Source of the DNA: Aquimarina sp. MMG016
GTDB lineage: Bacteria > Bacteroidota > Bacteroidia > Flavobacteriales > Flavobacteriaceae
Length of the DNA stretch: 64,000 nt
Reading direction: 5' to 3'
Assembly (NCBI RefSeq): GCF_018100805.1
Contig: NZ_JAGJEA010000016.1
Location: forward strand, 57,409 to 121,408
Notes under the pieces: model-generated
Told to the model about the DNA's origin: nothing
What the model saw: the letters and a program-made list of their open reading frames with translations, nothing else
The model's database searches: none
Made by a program: the position numbers and the translations under genes
Shown here: piece by piece, positions 34,574 to 43,538 of the stretch
Position numbering within the stretch: the stretch's first letter is position 1
Layout of the letters: the number at the start of each line of letters is the position of its first letter

Positions 34574-37072
34574 TTATTTTCCTAAAGATAGTAAGTTTGC
34601 AAATAGGCGATAAGCCCCGGAAACTCCAGCAGGAAACTCTCTAAAAAAGCTTAATCCGGTATATACGTAATATCCTTTTCCGTGTTTAGCTACTAATAAA
34701 GGACCTTTCTTTAAGGATTCTCCTTTATCTTTGGAGGCTAGTATTGCAGTATATTCATCAGACCATTCATTAGGAAAGTATAATCCTCGTTCTTGTACCC
34801 AACCCTTGAAATCATTAGTTGTTATTTTGTTGGGCGTGTTTAATACCGGATGCTCAGGTGCTAAAAAGGTGATCTCTGCGTTTTCATCAGTAACGCGATC
34901 TCTTGATAATTTTAAAGGATATGGTCCAAGATCATCTTTTACTTTTAGTCTATGGCTAGTATTATATTGTACAATTAAATTTCCTCCATTTTTGACATAT
35001 TCCAGAAGATGTTGTTGCTTAAACTTTAATTCTTCTATGGTGTTATAAGCTCTAATACCTATAACAATAGCATCAAAGGGTTTTAATGTTTCTGGAGAAA
35101 TGTTTTCAGGATCTATGGTAGTCACTTTATATCCGATTTGTTGTAAGCTTTCGGGGACCACATCACCAGCACCTTCAATATAACCTATGTTCTGTCCTTT
35201 TTTTTGAACATCCAGACGAACCACTTTAGTTTCAGAAGGTAATATAACGGTCTGAGATGGGATATGCTCATATTCTATAGTAATGACTTCATCATTATAT
35301 TCGTTTCCTTCAAATTGAATGTTTGGAGAAATGTATCCTTCACTCTGAGTTGCGGGAGCAGTTAACGTAAAAACTACTGTTTTTTCTTCTCCTTTTTGTG
35401 ACAAACTGAAATCTATATTATCAGGAGTTACCTGCCATTCTTCAGGGTGTAATAAAGAAATACTTCCGTTTATGTTAGCTTTTCCTGCTTTAATAGTAAC
35501 AGGAATTTGTTTTGAAGGTCCATTAGCATATATAATAACCTTATCTTTTATACTGGCTGATACCGCCGGAATAATTTCAAAGGGTTTATACACTTCTCCT
35601 TTCACAGGATCATTAGTTTTATATACTATATCTTTTTCATAAGTAAGTACAGTTTCGTCAAAAGCCACATCAAAAATAGCTTTTATTTGATGCTTTGTCT
35701 CCGGCGTACCGATCAGTTTTTGATCTTTTACAGCATACATTCCTAAAGTACCTTTTTCTTTTAACCAATAAGCACTAGTATAAGCTGCATTAGCAGGAAT
35801 AGTTCCCTTTAATTCGTAATTCTTTCTAACATTATTTTCTAAAGATTCTCCGTAGTTTTCTATAATTCTAAGGCTAGGAATCTGTACTGATTTTAATTTA
35901 ATAGATGTGTTGCTACGATTAATAGCTTCAATATTTAAGCTAACATCACTATTTCTGGTAGTTGTTATTTCTTTGGAAACCGCTTCTAGATATAACCCGG
36001 ACGCAGCTGCTATGATTTCTTTAATTTCTTTAGATTTGATAGTTTTCCAATGCTTATCTTCTAGCTTTTCTATAAGTTGATACGCTTTAATTAATTGAGG
36101 AATAGAAGCCGCTGGGTTTTTAAAATCAAAGTCTTTTTGGACCTGATATAAAATATCTCCAATAGCTTTTCCACCTTTTACTCGGTTCCAGGAAGTATCA
36201 ACTCCTTCAAATATATCAGTTTTATCTGTTGGTAACTCTCCTTTTATCAATTCAATGTATTCGGTTTGAGTTCCACGAGAACCAGTACTTCCGAATCCTT
36301 GTGATTTATGCTGACTACGACTTAACGAAGCAATTTCTGTATTAGAAAGCCCAAGAGTAGGGTAGTATACTCCGGTTTCTAGTGACAATAATTTAGATTT
36401 ATCAGCTTTTTCGAACTTTTCTCTACTACCATAAAACCACCAGGATGTATTAAAAAATAATCGAGTTGGTTTCCAGGTGTCTACATATTTTAATTGACCC
36501 GGATATACCGTTTTATCATCAACCATATCAAATGCTTCTACACTAAGCATTGCAGAAGAAGTATGATGGCCATGAGTTGATCCAGGTGTTCTATGATTAA
36601 AACGATTGACAATTACATCGGGTCTAAACTTGCGTATTGCCCAAATTACATCGCCTAATACTTCTTTTTTATCCCAAATCCCTAATGTTTCATCCGGATG
36701 TTTAGAATATCCGAAATCGTTAGCCCTGGTAAACATTTGTTCTCCACCATCTGTTCTGCGTGCTGCTAATAATTCTTGCGTTCTTATAACTCCTAATAAT
36801 TCTCTTATTTCCGGCCCAACTAGATTTTGTCCACCGTCACCTCGAGTCAATGATAGATAAGCAGTTCTGGCTTTAACCTGATTAGCCATATATGAAATGA
36901 GTCGTGTGTTTTCATCATCCGGATGCGCTGCAACATAGAGCACTGAACCTAAAAAATTTAGCTTTTTTATAGCTTCATGTATTTCTACTGAATTTGGTTT
37001 TTGAGGTTGCTGTGCTTTAGTAGTTATTGGTAATAGTAAAGAAATACTAATTACTAGAAGTAATTTTCGCAT
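34574..37072 (-). CDS. secreted PIG-L-type deacetylase, large
   Basis: 832 residues. Signal peptide (MRKLLLVISISLLLPITTKA), then the PIG-L/LmbE zinc hydrolase domain with AAHPDDENTRLISY (His50, Asp53 as metal ligands), LTRGDGGQN and the later THGHHTSSAML. The middle is beta-rich (NEW3-like) and the C-terminal third has a class-I-amidotransferase-like fold (YKVTTIDPENISPETLKPFD, VKNGGNLIVQYNTSH). PIG-L enzymes remove N-acetyl groups from sugars. Being periplasmic and upstream of a symporter, it may process glycans before uptake. Confidence 0.88.
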   Translation of the reverse strand: MRKLLLVISISLLLPITTKAQQPQKPNSVEIHEAIKKLNFLGSVLYVAAHPDDENTRLISYMANQVKARTAYLSLTRGDGGQNLVGPEIRELLGVIRTQELLAARRTDGGEQMFTRANDFGYSKHPDETLGIWDKKEVLGDVIWAIRKFRPDVIVNRFNHRTPGSTHGHHTSSAMLSVEAFDMVDDKTVYPGQLKYVDTWKPTRLFFNTSWWFYGSREKFEKADKSKLLSLETGVYYPTLGLSNTEIASLSRSQHKSQGFGSTGSRGTQTEYIELIKGELPTDKTDIFEGVDTSWNRVKGGKAIGDILYQVQKDFDFKNPAASIPQLIKAYQLIEKLEDKHWKTIKSKEIKEIIAAASGLYLEAVSKEITTTRNSDVSLNIEAINRSNTSIKLKSVQIPSLRIIENYGESLENNVRKNYELKGTIPANAAYTSAYWLKEKGTLGMYAVKDQKLIGTPETKHQIKAIFDVAFDETVLTYEKDIVYKTNDPVKGEVYKPFEIIPAVSASIKDKVIIYANGPSKQIPVTIKAGKANINGSISLLHPEEWQVTPDNIDFSLSQKGEEKTVVFTLTAPATQSEGYISPNIQFEGNEYNDEVITIEYEHIPSQTVILPSETKVVRLDVQKKGQNIGYIEGAGDVVPESLQQIGYKVTTIDPENISPETLKPFDAIVIGIRAYNTIEELKFKQQHLLEYVKNGGNLIVQYNTSHRLKVKDDLGPYPLKLSRDRVTDENAEITFLAPEHPVLNTPNKITTNDFKGWVQERGLYFPNEWSDEYTAILASKDKGESLKKGPLLVAKHGKGYYVYTGLSFFREFPAGVSGAYRLFANLLSLGK

Positions 37073-37289
37073 GATTATAGGTGCAATTTTTAGTTCAATT
37101 TCACCAAATATATAAAAGTAATACTGTCAGAATTGTGGTTTAAGGATACTTTAACTAAGTGAAACTCCATTTTGAAAAGTATGGATTATACATTCAAAAT
37201 TATATGTCGAACTTATCTCACTTAACAGTTGGGACCTTTATTTTAGTCTGAATTTAGAATCAAAATCATATTGATTATCAGATGGAGTA

Positions 37290-38597
37290 TTAACGCTCTT
37301 TTGATTTATAGATCAACCCGAGCAAAGAGCCTAAAAGCACAGTTATAGCAATGGTTGGTTTAGCTCCAAAAGCTGCTAAACCAATAAGTAAACCTGATAC
37401 TCCACCAATTACACTAGCAATAAATCGACCACTGTTTTTCTTTTGTCTAATAACATATATCATAGGGATTGAAAGTGTCATTCTTAATGCAGCTCCAACG
37501 ATAGTGATATCAACAATGCTTTTCCAAAATAAAGCTATGACACTTGATGATATAATTACTACAATTGTGGTAATACGTAATTTATTTACTTTGTTTTCTT
37601 GTTTAGTATTAAAAATAGTATGCGATGCCACCGCAAATACAGAAGTATCAGCTGTACTCATTAAACCTGCAAAAAATAACACTAATAATAAAGGTATTAA
37701 GGACTGGTTCAACAGGTTTTTCATGGCGTAAACGAAAACTGTATCGGGATCCAATGAAGGATTTTGGGCATACACAGAGAGTCCGATCAAAAGCAATAAA
37801 AAAGCAATCCCCAAAACAGGAATAATGGCTAATCCCATACCTTTTTTTAGTGATTTCTCATCTTTGGCAGCATAACAAAGTTGATAACGATCGGCCAGCC
37901 CAAAAACAGATAACCCACCATATAATATTAGACCAATGATGCTACCAATTTTTACATTTTCTGTTGTAGAAACATTTAATACAGAACTAAAACTAGTTCC
38001 ATTAAACAAACTGTAAATCAAAAGCCCTAGAAAGCATATAATAATCAATCCTTGTAGTACGTCTGTAATGATTACCGCTTTAAAACCTGATAATAATACA
38101 TATATCATTACTACCAGAGCTGTTGTCAGCACGGCATATTCATAATTCATAATCTCAAAATATGCTATAATTTTGGCTCCTCCGGCTAGTGACAACAATA
38201 CCCAAAAGAATTGCACCACCATTGTGGTGATATTAGTTATTGTAGTGGTTTTGTTATTTCCGGTTACATAACCGGGTAAGTCTCCTTGCGTATAAAAATT
38301 ACCGGATAGTGAAAGTCTTTTTATTCTTGGAGCTGCCCAGAAAGCAAATAAGAGATAACCTACTACAGAGCCAATGGACATGGCAAAAAGACCCCAACCG
38401 AATTTATATGCATATCCTGTATAAGTAATCAGGGTACTGACTCCAATTGCACCAGCAAACTTAGAGAATAAGATAGTAAAACTACTTCGGTTTCTGCCAC
38501 CGATGAGAAAATCCTCTGTAGTAGAAGAACGAGAAGCATAAACAGATAATCCAATAATTAATAGAATATATGAAATAAGGTATATGTAGATTTCCAT
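37290..38597 (-). CDS. sodium:solute symporter
   Basis: 435-residue SSS-family transporter with about 12-13 hydrophobic helices, including DFLIGGRNRSSFTILFSKFAG and LLVLFFAGLMSTADTSVFAVAS (the Na+-site helix). It lacks the central insertion of the other symporter at 32688. It lies 13 nt downstream of the mutS2-like gene and 217 nt upstream of the PIG-L gene. Substrate unknown. Confidence 0.9.
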   Translation of the reverse strand: MEIYIYLISYILLIIGLSVYASRSSTTEDFLIGGRNRSSFTILFSKFAGAIGVSTLITYTGYAYKFGWGLFAMSIGSVVGYLLFAFWAAPRIKRLSLSGNFYTQGDLPGYVTGNNKTTTITNITTMVVQFFWVLLSLAGGAKIIAYFEIMNYEYAVLTTALVVMIYVLLSGFKAVIITDVLQGLIIICFLGLLIYSLFNGTSFSSVLNVSTTENVKIGSIIGLILYGGLSVFGLADRYQLCYAAKDEKSLKKGMGLAIIPVLGIAFLLLLIGLSVYAQNPSLDPDTVFVYAMKNLLNQSLIPLLLVLFFAGLMSTADTSVFAVASHTIFNTKQENKVNKLRITTIVVIISSSVIALFWKSIVDITIVGAALRMTLSIPMIYVIRQKKNSGRFIASVIGGVSGLLIGLAAFGAKPTIAITVLLGSLLGLIYKSKER

Positions 38598-38610
38598 TTT
38601 TGGATTTAGG

Positions 38611-40782
38611 TTATTTTTTGCGTTCTACAAATTCTAGTTGATCTACAGCTACATTGGTGGTGAAAATTCCATAATTCACTACTGCTTTTCCTTTTTCAAT
38701 AGTATCAATGGTTCCCACAGATTTTCCATCAATCATTCTTACACGGTCACCAACTTTTAAAGCTACTTTTGGTTTTTGCTGTATTATTTTTTCCTCTTTC
38801 TTTTTTTCTTCCTTTTTCTTTTCGCGAATGACTTCGACCTTTTTCTCTACTTCTTTAACTATTTTCTTCTCTTTGGCTTTTTGTATATTTCTTTGTTTGG
38901 CAGATTGCTTCTTACGTTTAGAGTTTTCTACCTGAACAATTTTCATAAACTCATCAATTAAGTTCCTTTTCTTTTTATTGTTAAAGAACTTTTCACTCAG
39001 ATCATCAATCTTTTGTCCAAGATAGATCAAACGCTGATTACTATCATATAGCTCTTGATAACTCTCTAGCTTTCGCTGAATACGTTCATTGGTTTTCTCC
39101 AAGCGTTCTTTTTCTTCTTCGGCTTTTTGTTCCTTTGTTTTTAGAGAAGAGGTTGTTTTTTGGAGTTTAGAACGCTCTTTCTGTAAATTGGCGATGCTTT
39201 TGTCAAAACGAATTTTACCTCGTTCAACTTTTTTCTTTGCTTTATTAATCAAGCTATAAGGAATACCATTTTTCTGCGCAACCTCAAAGGTGAATGAACT
39301 TCCAGCCTCACCAAGATGCAGTTTAAACAATGGTTCTAGGGTTCTGGCATCAAATAACATATTAGCATTAGTCATTTCGGGTAACTCATTCGCCAGCATC
39401 TTTAGATTTGCATAATGTGTGGTAATGATTCCAAAAGATTCTCGTTCATAAAAAACTTCAAGAAAAGCTTCTGCTAGAGCTCCTCCTAATTCTGGGTCAC
39501 TTCCTGTTCCAAACTCATCGATTAGGAATAAAGTTTTGTCATTACATTTCCTAAGAAAGTAATTCATATTCTTTAATCGATAGCTATATGTGCTAAGATG
39601 ATTCTCTATAGATTGATTATCTCCAATATCTGTCAATATAGTATTGAATAGGCACATTCTGCTATATTCATGCACAGGAATTAGCATTCCGCTTTGTAAC
39701 ATGATCTGCAGTAAACCAATTGTTTTTAATGTAATACTTTTTCCTCCGGCATTTGGTCCCGAAATAACAATAATTCGGTTGTTTTGTGATAAGGAAATAG
39801 TCTGCGGAAATGTTTTTTCTCCTTTTTCTTTATTCGTAAGATAGAGCAGGGGATGATATGCATCTTTTAGAGTTAGCTCTCTATTCTTAGAGATTTTAGG
39901 TAATACTCCATTAAGCTTGTTTGCATATTTAGATTTGGCAGCTACTACATCTATATCACTTAGATATTCCTGATATTGCTGTAAAAGCTCAGAAAACGGA
40001 CGAAGTTTATTGGTGAGTTCTTTTAATATTTTTACAACTTCTTCTCGTTCTTCATACTGTAGATTGGATAACTCACGACTGAATTGAAGTGTGGCTTCAG
40101 GTTCAATATAGACAATACTCCCGGTTTTAGAATTCCCCATAATCGCACCTTTTACTTTTCGGCGATACATGGATTTTACTGCCAGCACTCTGCGATTATC
40201 TACCACACTTTCTTTAATGTCATCTAGATATCCAAGGCTATTATATCGAGTAAGGTCTTTACCAAAGCTACCATTTAGTTTCCCTTGTACTTGGTTGATA
40301 TCTCTTCTTAAATTCTGAAGAACAGGAGAAGCATTATCTTTTACTTCTCCAAATTTGTCCAGAACTGCTTCAATAAGATTGATAATCTCTTTGGTAAAAG
40401 GAGTTTCTGTGGAAGTTTGAAAAAGAACAGGATACAATTCATGATACTTCTTGAAAAAACTTAATAATCCGTTAGTTGTAGTACTTATAGAAATTAATTT
40501 CTTAAGGTTAAAAGCCTCTAAAAATGTATTTTCAATTCCTAGTAACTGAAGTTCTTTATCAATACTATCAAATCCATGATTGGGGATTCGTGCATCATTA
40601 AGATAAGAAGATTTATATTCTGATACTTGACTAAGAGCAGTATGCAATTGATCTTCTGATCCAAAAGGAGTGATGTTCAATGCTTTTTGGATACCATAAT
40701 CTGTATTGCACAACTCAGAGACGTGATTGAGAACAGTTCCAAATTCAAGGTCGTCAAGTGTTTTTTTAGAAATCCGAATCAT
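38611..40782 (-). CDS. mutS2: MutS2-like ATPase lacking an Smr domain
   Basis: 723 residues. The MutS core/clamp region is followed by an ABC-type ATPase: Walker A GPNAGGKSITLKTIGLL (about residue 342) and Walker B TLFLIDEFGTGSDPELGGALAEA. Then comes a long coiled-coil, Lys/Glu-rich segment and a C-terminal SH3/KOW-like VGDRVRMIDGKSVGTIDTIEKG. There is no Smr nuclease domain, so a nicking role is not supported. Canonical MutS2 proteins are ~780 residues and suppress recombination or rescue collided ribosomes; this shorter version is common in Bacteroidota. Divergent from ung. Confidence 0.88.
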   Translation of the reverse strand: MIRISKKTLDDLEFGTVLNHVSELCNTDYGIQKALNITPFGSEDQLHTALSQVSEYKSSYLNDARIPNHGFDSIDKELQLLGIENTFLEAFNLKKLISISTTTNGLLSFFKKYHELYPVLFQTSTETPFTKEIINLIEAVLDKFGEVKDNASPVLQNLRRDINQVQGKLNGSFGKDLTRYNSLGYLDDIKESVVDNRRVLAVKSMYRRKVKGAIMGNSKTGSIVYIEPEATLQFSRELSNLQYEEREEVVKILKELTNKLRPFSELLQQYQEYLSDIDVVAAKSKYANKLNGVLPKISKNRELTLKDAYHPLLYLTNKEKGEKTFPQTISLSQNNRIIVISGPNAGGKSITLKTIGLLQIMLQSGMLIPVHEYSRMCLFNTILTDIGDNQSIENHLSTYSYRLKNMNYFLRKCNDKTLFLIDEFGTGSDPELGGALAEAFLEVFYERESFGIITTHYANLKMLANELPEMTNANMLFDARTLEPLFKLHLGEAGSSFTFEVAQKNGIPYSLINKAKKKVERGKIRFDKSIANLQKERSKLQKTTSSLKTKEQKAEEEKERLEKTNERIQRKLESYQELYDSNQRLIYLGQKIDDLSEKFFNNKKKRNLIDEFMKIVQVENSKRKKQSAKQRNIQKAKEKKIVKEVEKKVEVIREKKKEEKKKEEKIIQQKPKVALKVGDRVRMIDGKSVGTIDTIEKGKAVVNYGIFTTNVAVDQLEFVERKK

Positions 40783-40869
40783 ACTTTGTTTTACCCTATT
40801 TTTGGGTTATCTTCCGTCGTTTTTTAAGCAAAGCAAAAGTACATAAATACTACAATTTTTGTTATACCT

Positions 40870-41535
40870 ATGAATGTAAATATTGAACCGGGTTGGAAAA
40901 CCCAACTTCATGAGGAATTTGAGAAGCCTTATTTTACAAATCTGGCTGATTTTGTTAAAACAGAATATAAAAATACGACCTGTTTCCCTAAAGGTCCGGA
41001 AATATTTGCTGCCTTTGATCATTGTCGGTTTGATGATCTCAAAGTAGTAATTATTGGCCAGGATCCTTATCATGGAGTGGGACAAGCTAATGGCTTATGT
41101 TTTTCAGTAAATGATGGTATTGATAGTCCTCCATCACTAATCAATATTTTTAAGGAAATAGAAACAGATCTGGGGATTCCTTTTCCGTCAAGCGGAAATT
41201 TGCAACGTTGGGCAAAACAAGGAGTCTTATTATTAAATGCTACTTTGACAGTGAGAGCGCATCAAGCTGGATCACATCAAAATAAAGGTTGGGAACAATT
41301 TACGGATGCGGTAATTAAAACGGTTTCTGATCAAAAAGAAAATGTAGTGTTTTTACTTTGGGGAGGCTATGCGAAGAAAAAGGGAGCAAAGATAGATACT
41401 AAAAAGCATTGTGTGTTAACAAGCGGGCATCCATCACCATTAAGTGCCAATAGGGGATATTGGTTTGGTAATAAGCATTTTAGTAAAACAAATTCATATC
41501 TAAAGAAAACACAACAAACTGCAATTGATTGGTGA
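40870..41535 (+). CDS. ung: uracil-DNA glycosylase, family 1
   Basis: Removes uracil from DNA to start base excision repair. The 221-residue protein has all family-1 motifs: IIGQDPYHGVGQANGLCFS with catalytic Asp65, LLLNATLTVRAHQAGSHQ, VVFLLWGGYAKKKG, and HPSPLSANRG with His187. Length is standard. It is divergent from the mutS2-like gene with an 87-nt spacer that must hold both promoters. Confidence 0.96.
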   Translation: MNVNIEPGWKTQLHEEFEKPYFTNLADFVKTEYKNTTCFPKGPEIFAAFDHCRFDDLKVVIIGQDPYHGVGQANGLCFSVNDGIDSPPSLINIFKEIETDLGIPFPSSGNLQRWAKQGVLLLNATLTVRAHQAGSHQNKGWEQFTDAVIKTVSDQKENVVFLLWGGYAKKKGAKIDTKKHCVLTSGHPSPLSANRGYWFGNKHFSKTNSYLKKTQQTAIDW

Positions 41536-41537
41536 AA

Positions 41538-41711
41538 TTATGCAGCTTCTGGAATATTGGATGATTTTGTTTTAGCAACTTCAGCTTCGTGAAGATTTGT
41601 TCTTTTAGCTTTTACCTTCTTTTTATCAGCATCTACAGACTGCATGCTGAATTTTAATAAAATGAAGTTAAAAGCTATCAGTCCGCCTAAAATTAATAAA
41701 AAAGTAGCCAT
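41538..41711 (-). CDS. 57-aa single-pass membrane protein
   Basis: ATG at 41711 to TAA at 41538, 57 residues: an N-terminal membrane helix (FLLILGGLIAFNFILLKFSM) followed by a lysine-rich cytoplasmic tail (DADKKKVKAKRTNLHEAE). It ends 2 nt from the end of the convergent ung gene. The clean helix-plus-tail composition and AT-rich leader support a real small membrane protein. Function unknown. Confidence 0.6.
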   Translation of the reverse strand: MATFLLILGGLIAFNFILLKFSMQSVDADKKKVKAKRTNLHEAEVAKTKSSNIPEAA

Positions 41712-42049
41712 AATTGATTTGTTAGTTAATTATTAGATATAGCATGAATAAAATGGTTGCGCCATATGTTAATAACTTATTCTTTTTTAGGGGTAGGCAC
41801 GGCAAATGTACAAAAATATTTCAGTTAAACTGTATGGTTATGCCGTATAAGATGTATTATTAATTATTTGTTAATAATTCCAGGGTTAAAAATGTAATAT
41901 CTATTGAATTTTAATAAAATCAATTCATTATTCATACCTGCTTGTATATTAAACGTTTGGATAAAGGAATACCCTACCCTAAAGAATAGACTTTATTCAT
42001 GAGTTTAATTGTTTACACAAGAAAATGGTAAAATAAGTGTATTAAAATC

Positions 42050-42256
42050 CCAGGGCAAACCCTGGACTCTAAAAATCGACCCAAGGGCCGAGGTCTTAAA
42101 CTAAAGACCCCGCTGAAAAAGCGGGGTTAGCCTGCCTGCAATCCGCCAGGTAGGCAGGTTCAACTAACTATTTTGAACGCTTTGCTACGCAATTTTTCAA
42201 AATATAGTTTAACTAATAGTAAATGATCCTCGGGGCAAGCCCACGAGGCATTAGTT
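42050..42256. repeat. cluster of palindromes on the 3' side of the transposase gene
   Basis: At least five hairpins occur in about 200 nt. They are CCAGGG/CCCTGG (42050-42065, loop CAAA), ACCCCGCT/AGCGGGGT (42107-42127), CCTGCCT/AGGCAGG (42131-42158), an AACTATTTTGAA stem with a 2-nt bulge (42166-42209), and CCTCG-GGGC/GCCC-A-CGAGG (42228-42248) inside an outer AACTAAT/ATTAGTT pair (42211-42256). Y1 transposases recognise subterminal hairpins. Confidence 0.75.
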
Positions 42257-42718
42257 TTAGAATAATCTTAATTGTCTGTTGATGTGAAGAATCTCATATT
42301 CCTGTTCTTTACCTTGATTCTTTACATACTCTGCTATCACCTTTTCATTACTATGTTGACCAACTGTATTAATATAAAAACCACTACCCCAAAATGCACC
42401 GCCCCATAGAGCTCTTTTTACTCCAGGTGCTTTAGAAAATATCTCTCGTGCTGTTAAACTCTTTATTGTCCTCGCTATTTTGGTGGGACTATATGTTGGA
42501 ACACTTTGAACTAAAAAATGAACATGATCCTTGTCTGATCCTATCTCTAAAAAATGTATCTCATATCTGTCTTGAATATCCAAACAGGTTCTCTTTAAAA
42601 TACGATCTACTTTTGGACTCAAAACCATACGCCTATATTTAGTTGAACAAACTAAATGATAGAGCAACATAGAAACATTATGACTCTTGTGTATATGAAT
42701 ACTTGGGCTCACGCCCAA
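42257..42718 (-). mobile_element. tnpA: IS200/IS605-like Y1 transposase (TnpA) gene
   Basis: 153 residues of the Y1 HUH single-strand transposase fold: LLYHLVCSTKYRRMVL at the N terminus, the HUH motif DKDHVHFLVQ (His65, His67), the SLTAREIF helix, and the catalytic Tyr131 in EKVIAEYVKNQGKE. All key residues are intact. No TnpB is nearby, as in IS200. The start codon lies within a GGGC/GCCC hairpin (42702-42717), which could limit translation as in IS200. REP-associated transposases (RAYT) are close relatives and the surrounding palindromes make that reading possible. Confidence 0.88.
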
Positions 42719-42764
42719 AGATTACTATTTTTTTCATACGAGGCAAGCCTCGGGGTATTTACCC
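42702..42764. repeat. palindromes on the 5' side of the transposase gene
   Basis: Three perfect short hairpins: TTGGGC/GCCCAA (42702-42717) over the start codon, CGAGGC/GCCTCG (42739-42752) and GGGTA/TACCC (42753-42764). The CGAGGC-AA-GCCTCG core is related to the CCTCGGGGCAAGCCCACGAGG hairpin on the other side. Confidence 0.75.
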
Positions 42765-42776
42765 GGTAGAGAATAA

Positions 42777-42807
42777 AAACGGTTCTAAAAAAGTTTTAGA
42801 ACCGTTT
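42777..42807 (-). terminator. intrinsic terminator of the beta-barrel gene
   Basis: A perfect 14-bp stem (42777-42790 with 42794-42807, 3-nt loop) lies 27 nt past the stop of the minus-strand gene; T-rich sequence follows on that strand. Confidence 0.85.
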
Positions 42808-42833
42808 ACTATTTGTTTTTTGTACAAAGATTA

Positions 42834-43424
42834 TTAGAATCTATATCCTATATATAAATTAGGTCTGGCTACAATTTCTGGGCTTTCATTACTAAATAGA
42901 TTTCGTCCTAAACCAAATCCAACATCAATTACAAAACCACCTCTGGTAACAAATTTTCCTCCGACTCCAAAACCTAGAGCAAAATCTGAATATTCTTCTT
43001 CTACATCAACAAAACTAATAAATCCGGTATCGGTATCTATGATTTGTCTTTCGTTATCATGTTCTCCAGAAGAATACATCCCGAAAGCTTCTACATAAAA
43101 ACCTCGAGCCACTCGATCACCTATATAATATTTAAACTTTCCTGTTAAAGCGAATTCCTTATCAAAAATATCATCAGTATCAATCCAATCATCATTTTCA
43201 TCTTCATCATCTGCTAATCTATAGAATACATCTACTCCAAAAGATGTATTATCATTTAGTATTCTTTCGTAACCTACATCCAGAGCTCCAAAAGCTACTA
43301 AATTAAACGGGTTAATACCGAAATCATTTTTCTTGATATCTCTACGCGGTAAACCAGAATCATCCTGTGCAAACCCACCCTGGGATATTAATACAATTGC
43401 TAATAGTGCGAAAATTTTTTTCAT
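42834..43424 (-). CDS. outer membrane beta-barrel protein
   Basis: 196 residues. Signal peptide MKKIFALLAIVLISQGGFAQ, then alternating amphipathic strands (LVAFGALDVGYERILNDNTSFGVDVFYR, GFYVEAFGMYSSGE, FALGFGVGGKFVTRGGFVIDVGFGLGRNLF) and a C-terminal aromatic residue (LYIGYRF), all typical of small eight-stranded OmpA/OmpW-like barrels. An acidic loop (DDEDENDDWIDTDD) could face outside. Ligand unknown. Confidence 0.82.
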   Translation of the reverse strand: MKKIFALLAIVLISQGGFAQDDSGLPRRDIKKNDFGINPFNLVAFGALDVGYERILNDNTSFGVDVFYRLADDEDENDDWIDTDDIFDKEFALTGKFKYYIGDRVARGFYVEAFGMYSSGEHDNERQIIDTDTGFISFVDVEEEYSDFALGFGVGGKFVTRGGFVIDVGFGLGRNLFSNESPEIVARPNLYIGYRF

Positions 43425-43538
43425 TTTGTTTAGATTGTTTTTTGTTTTCCTTAGTGTAGCAAAAAGTCTGCCACGATTATTTGTTAGGTTATAATTGTTA
43501 ATCTTAGGAATAAGATGTAATCATAGTAAAAAGGTTGC

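Noticed and set aside
34731..35048. Plus-strand ORF within the PIG-L gene
   Set aside because: Antisense shadow with unlikely composition.
42050..42256. Hairpin-rich stretch as a structured RNA or tRNA cluster
   Set aside because: No tRNA or riboswitch core seen; position next to a Y1 transposase explains the palindromes better.
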